Shown here: in pieces, positions 9,264 to 20,090 of the stretch
Layout of the letters: each line of letters starts with the position of its first letter
How positions within the stretch are numbered: position 1 is the stretch's first letter
NCBI GenBank assembly: GCA_028280065.1
Contig: JANQMN010000058.1
Coordinates: 1 to 64,000, forward strand
Source of the DNA: Hahella sp.
GTDB taxonomy: Bacteria > Pseudomonadota > Gammaproteobacteria > Pseudomonadales > Oleiphilaceae
Direction: 5' to 3'
Length of the DNA: 64,000 nt
The notes under the pieces: model-generated
The model's database searches: none
What the model was told of the DNA's origin: nothing
What the model saw: the letters and a program-made list of their open reading frames with translations, nothing else
Program-made: the position numbers and the translations under genes

Positions 9264-9402
9264 TAGCCGGTGGTTTCAACCACCGGAACAGGTAACCCCA
9301 ACTCAAGCCCTGAAAGGGCGTCGTAAGGCAGTCAGCTTTAACACCGCCCCTTCAGGACTAAATTATTAGGTTCATTCTACCGGTGGTTGAAACCACCGGC
9401 TA
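9264..9402. repeat. REP-like hairpin pair before nifE
   Basis: A 23-bp sequence at 9264-9286 is the perfect reverse complement of 9380-9402. Each arm is itself a near-perfect hairpin (CCGGTGGTT and AACCACCGG). AACCCCTATCGGGGTT follows as another small palindrome. This is typical of REP/BIME-type dispersed repeats. Apart from the nifE promoter and its NifA box, I see nothing else in the 580 bp between draT and nifE. Confidence 0.7.
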
Positions 9403-9526
9403 AAATACACAACCCCTATCGGGGTTTAACTCCATCTAATTTCAGATTCTTCTTCAGAACCGGTTTAGGCCAAACCAAGACATTCAAACTATCCATGTGT
9501 CACAGAGTATTCAATCATACCTGTCT

Positions 9527-9542
9527 TGTCGCATTTCTTACA
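9527..9542. promoter_or_regulatory. NifA upstream activator sequence for nifE
   Basis: TGTCGCATTTCTTACA is a perfect TGT-N10-ACA, lying 57 bp before the -24 element of nifE. Confidence 0.7.
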
Positions 9543-9598
9543 TTGTTCGATTTCAATAAAAATTTTTAAAAACAATACTCTAGAAGTTATCTCGCCTG

Positions 9599-9614
9599 TG
9601 GCTTAGCCCTTGCA
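9599..9614 (+). promoter_or_regulatory. Sigma54 promoter of nifENX operon
   Basis: TGGCTTAGCCCTTGCA matches TGGCAC-N5-TTGCA with correct N10 spacing between GG and GC. It lies 79 bp before the nifE ATG. Confidence 0.82.
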
Positions 9615-9692
9615 GACTGTCATGTATGTAAAGTTAAAAGTTGATCCGACAAACCTTGGTTTTACGAACCTGCGGCAGGGAGAAATTCTGAA

Positions 9693-11180
9693 ATGAAAGC
9701 GAAAGACATTGCTGAATTAATGGATGAGCCTGCCTGCGAGCATAACAAAAAAGCCAAGTCCGGCTGTGCCAAACCTAAGCCCGGTTCTACTGCCGGTGGC
9801 TGCGCTTTTGATGGTGCGCAGATCGCTTTGCTGCCCATTGCAGATGTGGCGCATATAGTTCATGGGCCGATCGCTTGCGCTGGCAGCTCATGGGATAACC
9901 GGGGAACACGAAGCAGTGGTGCTGATCTCTATCGGATTGGCCTGACCACTGATCTGACCGAGCAGGATGTGATCATGGGGCGTGGCGAAAGACGTCTCTT
10001 TCACAGCATCAAACAAGCTATCGATACCTATCGTCCACCTGCGGTATTTGTATATAACACCTGTGTACCCGCGTTAATCGGCGATGATATTGATGCCGTC
10101 TGCAAGGCTGCCACAGAACGTTGGGAGGTGCCTGTCATACCGATTGATTCAGCAGGTTTTTATGGCACTAAGAATCTTGGTAACCGGATTGCCGGTGACT
10201 CGATGATCAAGCATGTGGTGGGTACCCGTGAACCCGATTCTATACCGGAGAATCTGCAGCGGCATGGTGTCAGAGTTCATGATGTAAACCTGATTGGTGA
10301 ATACAACATCGCCGGAGAATTCTGGTACGTCCAATCCCTGTTTGACGAACTGGGCATTCGGATCCTCTGCACACTCTCCGGGGATGCGCGCTTTGCCGAA
10401 GTGCAAACCATGCATCGGGCCGAGTTAAACATGATGGTGTGTTCCAAAGCGATGATAAACGTCGCCCGCAAACTGGAAACAACCTTCGGAACCCCTTGGT
10501 TTGAAGGTAGTTTTTACGGCATCACCGATACCTCGGAAGCATTGCGAAATTTCGCCTTATGCCTGGATGATCCGGATTTAATGAAAAGAACCGAAGCATT
10601 GATAGAGCGTGAAGAATCGAACATTCGCGCGCGTTTGGAAGAATGGCGACCAAGACTGGAGGGTAAACGGGTCCTGCTCTACACCGGAGGGGTAAAGTCT
10701 TGGTCCGTCATCTCCGCTCTTCAGGATTTGGGGATGAAAGTGGTGGCAACGGGTACCAAAAAATCCACGGAAGAAGATAAGGCCCGTATTCGAGAGCTTA
10801 TGGGTGAAGAGACCAAAATGATTGACGATGGGAATCCCCGGGAGTTGCTGAGAATCGTAGAAGAATACCGGGCGGACATCCTGATTGCAGGCGGTCGCAA
10901 TATGTACACTGCATTGAAGGCGAGGGTGCCTTTCTTGGATATCAACCAGGAGAGGGAATTTGGTTACGCCGGTTATGAAGGGATGTTGGAACTTGTCCGT
11001 CAGCTAACGCTCACGTTGGACAGCCCTGTTTGGCAAGCCGCTAAATCAATCCCGCCATGGGAAACCGCCGAGAAGCCGGGAGGTATGGCATTGATATCAA
11101 GTCTGACTGACAAATTGCCAACCAATAATGAAGCTGACGCTTCGACAAGGGGTATCACCAACAGCGGGATAGGAGACTGA
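9693..11180 (+). CDS. nifE: FeMo-co scaffold protein NifE
   Basis: NifE (495 residues) pairs with NifN as the scaffold on which NifB-co matures to FeMo-co. It is a NifD paralogue. Conserved Cys stretches are [33 protein letters not shown] and [31 protein letters not shown] residues lie near the C-terminus ([16 protein letters not shown]). The N-terminus has several extra Cys residues, [11 protein letters not shown], and the C-terminus is slightly longer than in Azotobacter (475). It starts its own sigma54-driven operon; nifN follows 2 bp after the stop. Confidence 0.97.
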   Translation: MKAKDIAELMDEPACEHNKKAKSGCAKPKPGSTAGGCAFDGAQIALLPIADVAHIVHGPIACAGSSWDNRGTRSSGADLYRIGLTTDLTEQDVIMGRGERRLFHSIKQAIDTYRPPAVFVYNTCVPALIGDDIDAVCKAATERWEVPVIPIDSAGFYGTKNLGNRIAGDSMIKHVVGTREPDSIPENLQRHGVRVHDVNLIGEYNIAGEFWYVQSLFDELGIRILCTLSGDARFAEVQTMHRAELNMMVCSKAMINVARKLETTFGTPWFEGSFYGITDTSEALRNFALCLDDPDLMKRTEALIEREESNIRARLEEWRPRLEGKRVLLYTGGVKSWSVISALQDLGMKVVATGTKKSTEEDKARIRELMGEETKMIDDGNPRELLRIVEEYRADILIAGGRNMYTALKARVPFLDINQEREFGYAGYEGMLELVRQLTLTLDSPVWQAAKSIPPWETAEKPGGMALISSLTDKLPTNNEADASTRGITNSGIGD

Positions 11181-11182
11181 TC

Positions 11183-12598
11183 ATGGCTGAACTTCTAAAA
11201 CGCAAAAAGGCTCTGTCCGTTAGCCCCCTTAAAGCCAGTCAAACCATGGGAGCCGCGCTGGCATTTCTAGGATTTGCCCGCAGCATGCCGCTGATGCATG
11301 GGTCGCAGGGATGCACGGCGTTTGCAAAGGTTTTTTTTGTGCGGCATTTTCGTGAACCAATTCCCTTGCAAACGACTGCCATGGATCAGGTAAGTTCCGT
11401 GATGGGGGCTGACGAGAATGTCGTGGAAGCGCTAAGAGTAATTTCAGGAAAAAGCTCTCCGGCTTTAATTGGACTGGTGACTACCGGGCTGGCAGAAACC
11501 CAAGGTTGTGACATCCAAAGATCGGTCAAGCAGTTCCGGCAGGAAAATCCGGATTTTCAAAAGACAGAAATCGTTGCTGTTAACTCCCCTGACTTTAGCG
11601 GTTGTTTTGAAAGCGGTTATGCCCTGGCCCTGCAAGCAATTATCGAAACCCTGGTGCCGCGAACGGCGGGTAGCCAATCTGGCAAAAGTAGAGCCAGCTT
11701 GCGACCCAAACAAGTCAATGTGCTCTGCCATGCCAATCTGACGCCAGGAGATTTGGAGTTCATCGTAGACTCCATCGAAAGCTTTGGCCTAAGGCCAATG
11801 TTGATTCCGGACTTGTCCGCTTCGTTGGATGGACATCTATCGGATGAACGATTCAACCCGCTGACCACCGGTGGCCTGGGGATCGACGATCTCAAAACGG
11901 CTGGTGAAAGTGCCGCCACGCTGGTCATTGGGGAAAGTATCGCCGATGCGGCAAATTCTCTCTTTGAACGCACAGAAGTTCCCGAGACGCGTTTCCAGCA
12001 ATTGATGACCATGGAGTCCATAGATCGTTGGTTACAGCGGCTTTCAGAAATAAGTCAGCGACCGGTTCCCAGACGCTGGCGAAAACAACGGCAGCAGTTG
12101 CAGGATGCGATGCTCGATACGCATTTCATGATTGGGGCGAGCCGCTACAGTTTTGCCGGTGATCCTGATTTGTTGATCGGCTTTGAGGCCATGTTGTCCA
12201 GCATGGGATCAGAGTTGGTTGCCGCAGTGATTCCGGCAAGATCCAAATCTCTCGATTCGCTGTCGTTATCGTCCGTTCAAATTGGTGATCTGGAGGATTT
12301 GGAAGAACTTTCAGCCCTGCATCGGTCGCAACTTATCATCGGCAACTCTCATGCAGTGGATTCCGCGGAGCGTTTACAAGTGCCAATCCTGCGAGCTGGA
12401 TTCCCGCAGTACGACTATCTAGGTGGATTTCAGCGCTGCTGGTCCGGCTATCGCGGTATCCAGCAGTCCCTGTTCGAGTTGGCAAACTTGTTCGTCGCGC
12501 ATCATCAAGAGATTCCGGCTTATCGCTCGATCTATAAGCAAGAACAGTATCAGCGAGATGGCTCGTCACCTGCGTTGACAATCGGAAGAGGTCATTAA
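11183..12598 (+). CDS. nifN: FeMo-co scaffold protein NifN
   Basis: NifN (471 residues) is the NifK-like partner of NifE. It shows [37 protein letters not shown] and [13 protein letters not shown], all typical of NifN. The start lies 2 bp after nifE, and GGATAGGAGA at the nifE end serves as its ribosome-binding site, so production should be matched to nifE. The nifX start is 2 bp downstream. Confidence 0.96.
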   Translation: MAELLKRKKALSVSPLKASQTMGAALAFLGFARSMPLMHGSQGCTAFAKVFFVRHFREPIPLQTTAMDQVSSVMGADENVVEALRVISGKSSPALIGLVTTGLAETQGCDIQRSVKQFRQENPDFQKTEIVAVNSPDFSGCFESGYALALQAIIETLVPRTAGSQSGKSRASLRPKQVNVLCHANLTPGDLEFIVDSIESFGLRPMLIPDLSASLDGHLSDERFNPLTTGGLGIDDLKTAGESAATLVIGESIADAANSLFERTEVPETRFQQLMTMESIDRWLQRLSEISQRPVPRRWRKQRQQLQDAMLDTHFMIGASRYSFAGDPDLLIGFEAMLSSMGSELVAAVIPARSKSLDSLSLSSVQIGDLEDLEELSALHRSQLIIGNSHAVDSAERLQVPILRAGFPQYDYLGGFQRCWSGYRGIQQSLFELANLFVAHHQEIPAYRSIYKQEQYQRDGSSPALTIGRGH

Positions 12599-12600
12599 AG

Positions 12601-13077
12601 ATGTCAAACCTGACCAGAAAACTGGAAGTATTGCATGAGGATTTGGACGGTTCGCTAATGAAAGTTGCCTTTGCAACAACGGATAGGAAAACGGTCGATC
12701 AGCATTTTGGCGCCGCCAAGTCTTTTTCGATTTATGCGGTTAATCAAGAGCAAAAGCACCTTCTCAATATTTGCGAATTTGGCGATCTCAAGCAAGACGG
12801 CAACGAAGACAAACTCGCTATCAAGATCGAGCTGTTGGAGGATTGCATTGCCGTCTACTGCCGGGCGTGTGGCGCCTCGGCTGTCAAGCAACTGATCGCG
12901 CGCGGAGTGCAACCGGTAAAGGTGTCGGAAGGGGCTGAAATTGACGAACTTATCGAAGAACTTCAGATGGAGTTGAAGGATGGACCGTCTTCCTGGTTGG
13001 CGAAAGCGGTCACCCGAATCAAGGGAGCAGGCAGCTCCCGCTTTGAAAACTATGAATTGGAAGGCTGGGAAGAATAA
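12601..13077 (+). CDS. nifX: NifX, FeMo-co precursor carrier
   Basis: This 158-residue protein has the NifX/NifB C-terminal-like fold: KVAFATTDRKTVDQHFG near the N-terminus, then YCRACGASAVKQLIARGVQPVK and the WLAKA ending. NifX binds NifB-co and the VK-cluster and passes intermediates in FeMo-co assembly. It is tightly packed behind nifN (2 bp). Confidence 0.95.
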   Translation: MSNLTRKLEVLHEDLDGSLMKVAFATTDRKTVDQHFGAAKSFSIYAVNQEQKHLLNICEFGDLKQDGNEDKLAIKIELLEDCIAVYCRACGASAVKQLIARGVQPVKVSEGAEIDELIEELQMELKDGPSSWLAKAVTRIKGAGSSRFENYELEGWEE

Positions 13078-13120
13078 ACCTGCCGCTCCGTTGAATGATA
13101 AAGAATAGATAGAGTATCTG

Positions 13121-13588
13121 ATGATGGAAGCTACCGCTGAATCCCCGATTGAATTAATGGACCTTCCCTTCATTCGGCAAATGGTTGTGCAACTGCGAGC
13201 GCTTGACAGCTATGGCACTTATGACACCTGGTCCGACGACAAGGTCTTGGAACCGCTGATTCTGACCAAAGAACGCAAGCGTGAAATACCGGTGATTGGT
13301 GATCCGGATGAAATTGTGGTGTCACGTGTTAAGGCTTACTACAACGCACTATCGACCAGTATCGAAAAACAAGTTGGTATGATGGCCGTACCTTTCGTCA
13401 ATCTCACTCACGAAGGATTCGGCAGGGCCATTGTGACTGTCGGAAAGCTGGTTGTTATTGATAAAACCTTGCGCGATGTGCATCGCTTTGGATTCGCCTC
13501 TGTACAAAAACTCCACGACGAAAGCAGCAAACTGATTAAAAACGCAGTCGCCATCATCGAACAGTTTCCGGAAGCGGCACGCAGCTAG
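13121..13588 (+). CDS. NifX-associated nitrogen fixation protein (DUF269)
   Basis: This 155-residue protein has DLPFIRQMVVQLRALDSYGTYDTWSD, the start of the NifX-associated (DUF269) family, always found next to nifX. The function is unknown. The start has two consecutive ATGs (13121, 13124), either of which could be used. It follows nifX by 43 bp. Confidence 0.92.
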   Translation: MMEATAESPIELMDLPFIRQMVVQLRALDSYGTYDTWSDDKVLEPLILTKERKREIPVIGDPDEIVVSRVKAYYNALSTSIEKQVGMMAVPFVNLTHEGFGRAIVTVGKLVVIDKTLRDVHRFGFASVQKLHDESSKLIKNAVAIIEQFPEAARS

Positions 13589-13626
13589 TGTGATTTGTAA
13601 ATGACTTGATTCAAAGAAGGTGGAAG

Positions 13627-13833
13627 ATGACTGAAGAAGAACTCAAAAAAATGCAGAAAGATGTTCGGAAGAAGAAGCGAATTGCCACGGAAATGGCCTC
13701 CGAAGTGCATGATCTTGTGGAAGACCGACTCTGGTCGGACTACGACAAACTCGTCGAGTTGAGTCAGAAAACCGCCGCTGCCTGTGTCGCCTGGGCGGAG
13801 GCGTCGAAGGCTTTGGAACAGGTGGAAGCCTGA
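13627..13833 (+). CDS. CCE_0567-like small helical nif protein (DUF683-type)
   Basis: This 68-residue protein is nearly all helix, starting MTEEELKKMQKDVRKKKRIA and ending in an Ala/Glu-rich helix. It matches the small metal-binding CCE_0567-type proteins found between the DUF269 gene and fdxB. The chosen ATG at 13627 has AGAAGGTGG just upstream; an upstream in-frame ATG at 13606 overlaps that site. Confidence 0.85.
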   Translation: MTEEELKKMQKDVRKKKRIATEMASEVHDLVEDRLWSDYDKLVELSQKTAAACVAWAEASKALEQVEA

Positions 13834-13877
13834 ATAGGGTAGTAAATGTCAGAAAATCCTACCGATAGGAGGAAGAG

Positions 13878-14189
13878 ATGCCAGAACCAGTAACTGAGCC
13901 AATGGTTGCCTATACCCGTGGAGGAACCGAATGGACCCCGCAATTCGTCACTGCATTGAATCAGGCGACCTGTATTGGGTGTGGTCGATGTTATAAAGTT
14001 TGCCCACGCGATGTCTTTGCATTGGTGGAAAGAAGTGAATCGGAAGATATCGACGAAGACGATGATTTTTATGACGACGACGATGAAATGATGGTGATGA
14101 GTATCGCCGATCCGATGGACTGCATCGGGTGTATGTCTTGTTCACGAGTTTGTCCGAAGAATTGCCATACCCATGCCGCTGCTGCCTGA
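13878..14189 (+). CDS. fdxB: Nif-specific ferredoxin III
   Basis: This 103-residue protein has two Cys motifs, CIGCGRCYKVCP (about residues 33-44) and CIGCMSCSRVCP (about 82-93), separated by a very acidic loop (DEDDDFYDDDDE). It should carry two [4Fe-4S] clusters. FdxB is a nif-regulated ferredoxin linked to FeMo-co synthesis. A strong TAGGAGGAAGAG lies upstream of the ATG. Confidence 0.95.
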   Translation: MPEPVTEPMVAYTRGGTEWTPQFVTALNQATCIGCGRCYKVCPRDVFALVERSESEDIDEDDDFYDDDDEMMVMSIADPMDCIGCMSCSRVCPKNCHTHAAAA

Positions 14190-14323
14190 TAAGTATCTTG
14201 TCTGTTCACGGATACAGACTGATAACGCCACCGGTGGAGGAAGGTGATTCACGGCTCTTATGCAGTGAGTGACATTTTCCAAGCAGCTTGACAAGATAGC
14301 GAATGTTAAGGATTAAATCTCTT

Positions 14324-14725
14324 ATGACAGCGATGAGTAGTCCAACTGAATCCAAGAAATCACAGCTGAATTTACGGATCAATCAGGACAAGCATCTTCT
14401 TCAGCAAGTGATTAGGCTTTTACAAGTCGAACTTAGGAAATTTCCCAAAATGTCAGCCGCCAGTGCATTATTATGCCCGGAAAAAGCGGCTTTTCATTTG
14501 GAAGTAGACCCATTTGATTCTTCTGAAACATTAACGGCCACTTGGAAAAATGTCAGTGGCGGAAAACTGGGTGAAGTAAGAATCCACGAAACAGGGAATA
14601 TCTATGCCGAGACCGATGTTCTCCTGCATCACCCCGAAAATGCAAAATGGTTTGTCGAATCGGTGCTTGTTTGGGGCCGCAAAGAACGGTTGAAGACCGA
14701 TCTCCGACTTATCGAGGCAATATGA
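14324..14725 (+). CDS. Hypothetical protein at end of nif operon
   Basis: I do not recognise this 133-residue protein. It has a basic N-terminal helix (QDKHLLQQVIRLLQVELRK), then a probable beta-rich part (FHLEVDPFDSSETLTATWKN, GKLGEVRIHETGNIYAE) and a C-terminal helix WFVESVLVWGRKERL. The ATG at 14324 has AAGGA 11 nt upstream. An in-frame ATG at 14303 would place that site inside the gene. It lies 134 bp after fdxB in the same direction, so it is probably co-transcribed. Confidence 0.6.
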   Translation: MTAMSSPTESKKSQLNLRINQDKHLLQQVIRLLQVELRKFPKMSAASALLCPEKAAFHLEVDPFDSSETLTATWKNVSGGKLGEVRIHETGNIYAETDVLLHHPENAKWFVESVLVWGRKERLKTDLRLIEAI

Positions 14726-15084
14726 GACGCTTTCCAGTAACTCATTCCAGTTTGCACCATTGAGCGAAGACAACTGTCTGCCACCAGTTCGCAAGAATCA
14801 TTGCCTATCATTAGTCCCATTCTACTTTCCAACGCGCTTACATTTACCCGCACAGCGGGGCCAGTTTAAGACTTCTGAGAGTGCAGCGGCCTGATTAGCA
14901 AAAAGTATTTACATTCCGAGGAGCAGCTCTCCGCGGCCAGGGAGTCAACTTATGGTGGCCGGCTCTGCAGAATGTGCCGGATCCCGGCAGCGGCTTCCAA
15001 TTTGCGTAAGCGGTAGGGACAACTAACCTTAGTGGGTAAGCGCAGCTATCAAATCCTAAGCACCTGATCAGGGGAGAAGTTCCA
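14726..15084. other. Intergenic spacer, nothing recognised
   Basis: 359 bp separate the last nif-side gene from pyk. I see no terminator with a T-run, no GG-N10-GC promoter and no open frame with family features. GGGGAGAAG at the right end is the pyk ribosome-binding site. Confidence 0.5.
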
Positions 15085-16521
15085 ATGCTACGACGGACGA
15101 AGATTGTCACCACACTGGGTCCCGCAACCGACGAAGGCGATCACCTCGCTGGAATCATTCGCGCCGGAGCCAACGTTGTTCGACTGAATTTCTCCCATGG
15201 AACGGTGGATGAGCATATCCGCCGTGCCGATAAAGTTAGGGAGCTTGCAAGGAAGCTGGATAAAACAATCGCGATTCTTGGTGATCTTCAAGGACCAAAA
15301 ATTCGGATTTCTACGTTCAAGGACAAGAAGATCCAGCTCAGTGTCGGTGATATCTTCAATCTCGACACAGCCTTAGGTCCCGGTGAAGGAGATGAAAAGG
15401 TGGTCGGTCTGGATTACAAGGATTTGATTAACGACGTTCAGCAGGGGGACGTGTTGCTTCTTGACGACGGACGCGTGCAGCTTATCGTGATCGAAGTGGA
15501 TGGCGCCAAGATTGTCACTAAAACATTGATTGGCGGAGTGCTGTCGAACAACAAGGGAATCAACAAACAGGGTGGCGGGTTGTCTGCCGCTGCGTTAACG
15601 GAAAAAGATAAGGAAGACATTAAAACAGCGGCCAGAATCGGCGTCGATTACCTGGCCGTGTCATTTCCCCGAAATGGCGCGGATATGCAGCATGCGCGAA
15701 TGCTTGCGACCGGGGCTAATCTTGGGGCCAAGCTGATCGCGAAGGTTGAGCGCGCAGAGACCGTGGCGACGCTTGAGGCGATGGATGATATTATTCTGGC
15801 GTCCGACGGCATTATGGTGGCAAGGGGAGACTTGGGCGTTGAAATTGGCGACCCGCAGTTAGTCGGTGTACAGAAGCGGTTGATTCAGCGCGCCCGAAAA
15901 CTGGAACGTGTGGTGATTACCGCCACCCAGATGATGGAATCGATGATTCATGCTCCCATGCCCACCCGGGCGGAAGTCATGGATGTCGCCAATGCCGTTA
16001 TCGACGGCACGGATGCGGTCATGTTATCCGGCGAAACCGCGGCCGGGAATTATCCGGTGGAAACGGTGCTGGCCATGTCGAACGTCTGTAGCGGCGCTGA
16101 GCAGCAGTCTAATCTTAACTTGATGAACAACCGCATCAGCAACGAATTCAGGACCATCTCGGAAGGCATTTCCAAAGCGACCATGTTCACGGCAAATCAT
16201 ATGCCGGGCATGAAAGCCATCATCGCGCTGACGGAAACCGGCAGCACACCCCTGCAAATGTCGCGGATCCTATCTGAGTTGCCGATTTTCGCGATGTCGC
16301 GGAATGCCGATGCACTTAACCGCGTCGCCTTGTACCGGGGCGTTTATCCGGTTCGATTTGAATATACCGATGAAGACATAATTAAAGTCGCCCATGCGGC
16401 GATGGATCAATTGAGCGAAGCGGGACATTTAGAGAAGGGCGATCTGGTTATGCTTACGCATGGCGATACCCTTGACCTCTCCGGGCATACTAATACCTGT
16501 AAGATCCTTGTGGTTTCATAG
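15085..16521 (+). CDS. pyk: Pyruvate kinase
   Basis: This 478-residue enzyme makes pyruvate and ATP from phosphoenolpyruvate and ADP. Signatures seen are [15 protein letters not shown] at the start, [18 protein letters not shown], the active-site stretch LIAKVERAE with [12 protein letters not shown], and [11 protein letters not shown]. The C-terminal regulatory domain ends [19 protein letters not shown]. It is probably single-gene; the galactose genes downstream are on the other strand. Confidence 0.96.
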   Translation: MLRRTKIVTTLGPATDEGDHLAGIIRAGANVVRLNFSHGTVDEHIRRADKVRELARKLDKTIAILGDLQGPKIRISTFKDKKIQLSVGDIFNLDTALGPGEGDEKVVGLDYKDLINDVQQGDVLLLDDGRVQLIVIEVDGAKIVTKTLIGGVLSNNKGINKQGGGLSAAALTEKDKEDIKTAARIGVDYLAVSFPRNGADMQHARMLATGANLGAKLIAKVERAETVATLEAMDDIILASDGIMVARGDLGVEIGDPQLVGVQKRLIQRARKLERVVITATQMMESMIHAPMPTRAEVMDVANAVIDGTDAVMLSGETAAGNYPVETVLAMSNVCSGAEQQSNLNLMNNRISNEFRTISEGISKATMFTANHMPGMKAIIALTETGSTPLQMSRILSELPIFAMSRNADALNRVALYRGVYPVRFEYTDEDIIKVAHAAMDQLSEAGHLEKGDLVMLTHGDTLDLSGHTNTCKILVVS

Positions 16522-16569
16522 CGTGTATCGATAATTGCAGGTAGTGTCTGTGGTCATGGATGACAAGCA

Positions 16570-16770
16570 TTGGTAATCAAGACGCAACGAGCCAGAGCTG
16601 ATCTTCGGCCGATTCGTGAATATATCGCCGAAGAGACGCATGCACTAATTAATTAATGCCAAACAAGTTGCCAAGGCGATCACCGAGAAAGTCAAAACCC
16701 TGGAGGAATTACCCCTCATAGGTAAGGTCGTGGCGGAGCAGAACGTACCTTATCTACGAGAAGTAAATGT
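16570..16770 (+). pseudogene. ParE/RelE-type toxin relic, frameshifted
   Basis: From a TTG at 16570 the frame reads RARADLRPIREYIAEETHA, a ParE-family start. It then stops at TAA inside ATTAATTAAT (16648-16656). After a frame change the remainder reads QVAKAITEKVKTLEELPLIG and VPYLREVNVYSS, the middle and end of the same family. The ATTA/AATT duplication is the likely cause. No antitoxin gene is left upstream, only 50 bp of spacer after pyk. Confidence 0.75.
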
Positions 16771-16782
16771 TTATTCAAGTCC

Positions 16783-17796
16783 CTATTCCCCAAATCCCTC
16801 CGGATTTTGACTTTGCCAGCGCCAGCTATCGGCCATCATTTCATCCAGGCCTTTTTCGGCCTTCCAATTTAACTCCGCTTCCGCAAATGCAGGGTCGGCG
16901 TAGCAGCAGGCAATGTCTCCGGGTCTTCTAGGCGTAATTTGGTATGGAATTTCCTTGCTGGAAGCCTTTTCGAAAGCTTTTACCATTTGCAAAACGGAAT
17001 AGCCTTGTCCGGTGCCAAGGTTGTACGCAACACAACCTTGTTGGGTTCCCAGGCGGTCCAAGGCTTTTAAATGGCCGATGGCCAGATCCACGACATGCAG
17101 ATAGTCTCTAACGCCGGTGCCGTCGGGAGTGTCGTAGTCATCTCCGAAGACGGAGAGAAACTCCCTCTTGCCGATGGCTACCTGGGTGATATAAGGCACC
17201 AGATTATTCGGAATACCGGAAGGCTGTTCGCCAATGCGGCCGCTCGGATGTGCGCCGGCCGGATTGAAATACCTTAGCAGGGCGATTTGCCAGCGGTTAT
17301 CGGAACTTGCTAGATCGCGGCAGATATCCTCAACCATGAGTTTGGTACGGCCGTATGGATTGGTGACCTTAAGCGGGAAGTTTTCCAAAATCGGGACGGT
17401 ATGCGGATCACCGTAGACGGTGGCCGACGAACTGAACACAAATTTACATACCCCGGCGCGTTGCATTGCCTGGAGCAGGTTTACCGAGCCCCAAACATTA
17501 TTTTCATAATAATCCAGCGGAATTTGGGTGCTTTCGCCGACCGCCTTTAATCCGGCGAAATGCACTACCGAGTCAATCTGCCGTTGAGAGAAAAGCTTAT
17601 CCAGCAACTCGGTATCGCGAATGTCGCCTTCCACAAAATCGAGATGCTTGCCGGTTATTTCCTGTACTCTTCGGAGCGGTTCTTCCGAGCTGTTGGCCAG
17701 ATTATCCAAGACCAAAACGTCTTGCCCGGTTTGCAATAGCTCCAAACATGTGTGGCTGCCAATATAACCCGCGCCACCGGTTACTAATACGGTCAT
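16783..17796 (-). CDS. galE: UDP-glucose 4-epimerase
   Basis: GalE (337 residues) interconverts UDP-galactose and UDP-glucose in the Leloir pathway. The NAD-binding GGAGYIGSH is at the N-terminus; SSATVYG and the catalytic YGRTK (Y-x3-K) follow. I start at 17796, which has AAGGAG 8 nt upstream. The same frame runs 44 codons further up, but that part overlaps the alpha-galactosidase gene. It lies 14 bp after the alpha-galactosidase gene, in one operon. Confidence 0.96.
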   Translation of the reverse strand: MTVLVTGGAGYIGSHTCLELLQTGQDVLVLDNLANSSEEPLRRVQEITGKHLDFVEGDIRDTELLDKLFSQRQIDSVVHFAGLKAVGESTQIPLDYYENNVWGSVNLLQAMQRAGVCKFVFSSSATVYGDPHTVPILENFPLKVTNPYGRTKLMVEDICRDLASSDNRWQIALLRYFNPAGAHPSGRIGEQPSGIPNNLVPYITQVAIGKREFLSVFGDDYDTPDGTGVRDYLHVVDLAIGHLKALDRLGTQQGCVAYNLGTGQGYSVLQMVKAFEKASSKEIPYQITPRRPGDIACCYADPAFAEAELNWKAEKGLDEMMADSWRWQSQNPEGFGE

Positions 17797-17810
17797 CGAT
17801 ATTCTCCTTG

Positions 17811-19940
17811 CTAGCTTGATTCGGTTGATAGTGTAATAAGTAATGCGCTTTCCGGGTCCATCACGGGAAGTTGAATGCCTCCCTGTTGCAGCCAGCCAGC
17901 GCTGGTAACTGTAGGTTCTTCTAACCAACTTGGCACATGCTTCATTGTCGTGGTTACATACTTATCTTGTAAACAGACGTTGATTCGATAATTGGCATCT
18001 TCATTAAGTCCGCAAAGTCGTAGTTTTGCTGGAACCCCGTACCGTGGCATGGCGGTTTGAAAGACACCTAATACAGCGTGCCGTTGATCCTCGGATACTA
18101 CCAGCCAGCTGGTGATTCCGGGGTCTTCAGGTGCTTCGAGCCGATACCAGGTACCTTGATGCAATGTCGGTCGTAGCTGTTTGTGGAGATCGATCATTGC
18201 TTTAATGGATTCGCTATCCTCCGCCGATAATTTCACCGGATCCAGTTCCAGCCCGAAATGCCCGAACAGGGCGACTGCCGCGCGAAACTCCACGCTATGT
18301 CTGCGTCGGGTGGTATGGGATTCCGGAGCGCCCAAATGCGCACCCATCAGTTCCGGCGGAAAAAATATGGAATAGCCGTTTTGGATGCGAACCCGTTCCA
18401 ATGCGTCGTTGCAATCGGATGTCCAAAAGCGTTGGGTATACTGCAATATTCCCATGTCGATCCGGCCACCGCCGGAGGCGCAGGATTCGATTTCAACGCT
18501 TGGATGCCGTTCGCAAAGCTCTGCCAACAATCGATACAGTGCCTTGGTTTGGCCATGTACCGCAGCCTTGCCTTGGTGGCCGGCCTGGATAAACTCCCGG
18601 TTCATATCCCATTTTACGTAGTCAATGTCGTGCGCTGATAACAGGTTATCCAGCCGTTCGAATATGTAGTCATAGGCTTCCGGGTTTTGTAGATCCAAAA
18701 TCTCCTGATAGCGGCCAAGTGGAGGATGATAACCATCGAGTTTTAAAACCCAGTCGGGGTGCTGCCTGCACAGCTTTGAATCCGGACTGATCATCTCCGG
18801 CTCGACCCAGATGCCGAACTGTAAACCCTGTGCTTTAACATGTTGGATTATTGGCGTAAGACCTTCAGGATATTTTTTTTCGTCCACAAACCAATCGCCT
18901 AAGGCTGTTTTCTCTCCATTGCGCCCGACAAACCAGCCGTCATCAATCACAAAACGTTCACAGCCGAGTGCCTGGGTGTGAGATGCCATTTTTTTGATGT
19001 AGTCGGGATTATGGTCGAAGTAAATACCTTCCCAGGTGTTGAGGAGGATTGGCCGGACTTTGGTTCCAGGCCACTGAACAACCTGCTCGCGGATGTAACG
19101 ATGGAAGTTATGGGTGATTTCCTGTACCCCTTTGGCACTATAAGTTCCGTACAGCGTCGGCGAATGATAGGTATCGCCGCTCGCGAGACATATTTCGCCA
19201 GGCAATAGCAGCTCTCCGGTCTGGATAAATCGCTGGCCGCTACTGGCAACCTCGATCCGGCAATGGTGGTTGCCGCTCCAGGCCAGGTGCATCCCATAAA
19301 CTTCGCCGGCGGTTTCGTTGAGACCCGAGGTTCCAACCAGCCAGTTGGGCGACTTCTGGTGTGAGGTTCTGCCTGTGCGGTTTTCCAGCAACAGTGCGCC
19401 ATGCATTAACTCATGCTTATGCGGTATCCATTCCTGGCACCAGCGCCCTCCGTAACTGTGGCATTCGGTCATGTAGCCCGGTAAAGGTAAGCTGTAGTCA
19501 AAACGCTGTAATTGGTAATCTGCCGATATCGCTTTATTGCCTGTGTTTGTCAACGATTGTTGAAAGGAAACAAGGTCTGTTGCCTTGTCCATAGAGATGC
19601 TATAGCGGGTCTGTAACCCGGCTTCTAAATCGCCACATAGAATTTCTATCTGACTGTCGTCCTGTCTGCTGGACTTAACGTGAAATACCGGCGCCCAGTC
19701 TCGGCCGTCGCGATGGCCTTCGATACCAGGGGAAAGAAGCAATCCTCTGCCGGATTCTGCTGGAAGGCTGAAAGGAACTGCTTGATCTAGAGTGCCCTGT
19801 GGGACGGGTGCATCCGTCGCCGCGGAATAGCCTTTCCAGTTCTTTAATAAAGATCCCCAGTAAATGATCTGAGGGACAGAATTGACAACTGATACTAATA
19901 AGGTCGTTTTGTTACCATGCAGAGCGAAGATATCAGGCAT
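17811..19940 (-). CDS. Alpha-galactosidase, GH36 family
   Basis: This 709-residue enzyme releases galactose from melibiose, raffinose or galactomannan side chains. The N-terminal beta-sandwich holds WGGRW-type residues (GGRWCQEW); the barrel holds [10 protein letters not shown] and [11 protein letters not shown]. The nucleophile Asp is in [17 protein letters not shown] follows, and the acid/base Asp is in [13 protein letters not shown]. No signal peptide is seen, so it acts in the cytoplasm on imported oligosaccharides. It lies between the sugar-binding protein gene and galE. Confidence 0.96.
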   Translation of the reverse strand: MPDIFALHGNKTTLLVSVVNSVPQIIYWGSLLKNWKGYSAATDAPVPQGTLDQAVPFSLPAESGRGLLLSPGIEGHRDGRDWAPVFHVKSSRQDDSQIEILCGDLEAGLQTRYSISMDKATDLVSFQQSLTNTGNKAISADYQLQRFDYSLPLPGYMTECHSYGGRWCQEWIPHKHELMHGALLLENRTGRTSHQKSPNWLVGTSGLNETAGEVYGMHLAWSGNHHCRIEVASSGQRFIQTGELLLPGEICLASGDTYHSPTLYGTYSAKGVQEITHNFHRYIREQVVQWPGTKVRPILLNTWEGIYFDHNPDYIKKMASHTQALGCERFVIDDGWFVGRNGEKTALGDWFVDEKKYPEGLTPIIQHVKAQGLQFGIWVEPEMISPDSKLCRQHPDWVLKLDGYHPPLGRYQEILDLQNPEAYDYIFERLDNLLSAHDIDYVKWDMNREFIQAGHQGKAAVHGQTKALYRLLAELCERHPSVEIESCASGGGRIDMGILQYTQRFWTSDCNDALERVRIQNGYSIFFPPELMGAHLGAPESHTTRRRHSVEFRAAVALFGHFGLELDPVKLSAEDSESIKAMIDLHKQLRPTLHQGTWYRLEAPEDPGITSWLVVSEDQRHAVLGVFQTAMPRYGVPAKLRLCGLNEDANYRINVCLQDKYVTTTMKHVPSWLEEPTVTSAGWLQQGGIQLPVMDPESALLITLSTESS

Positions 19941-19984
19941 AAAAGGCCAACTCCGAAAATAGGTTACTAATCAATTTTCTTTTT

Positions 19985-20040
19985 TTCCGTTGCGGCAGTT
20001 CCACTGTGACAATTCCATTGTGGCAACTCCATTGTGGCAA
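19985..20040. repeat. 14-bp tandem repeat, four units
   Basis: Units at 19985, 19999, 20013 and 20027 follow TTCCATTGTGGCAA; the last two differ at one base and the first is degenerate (11 of 14). The repeat sits between the binding-protein terminator and the alpha-galactosidase gene, where it would lie in the leader of the latter. Confidence 0.75.
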
Positions 20041-20070
20041 AAAAAAACCCAGACGCAATTGCCTGGGTTT
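20041..20070 (-). terminator. Rho-independent terminator after sugar-binding protein gene
   Basis: On the minus strand AAACCCAG pairs with CTGGGTTT around CAATTGCGT and runs into nine T residues. It lies 20 bp after the stop of the binding-protein gene. It would lower, but perhaps not abolish, transcription into the alpha-galactosidase gene. Confidence 0.85.
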
Positions 20071-20090
20071 AAGCTTCACGTCATAGGAGA

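Noticed and set aside
9387..9569. 60-codon frame before nifE
   Set aside because: It runs through the REP-like repeat and the NifA box and has no recognisable start signal or family.
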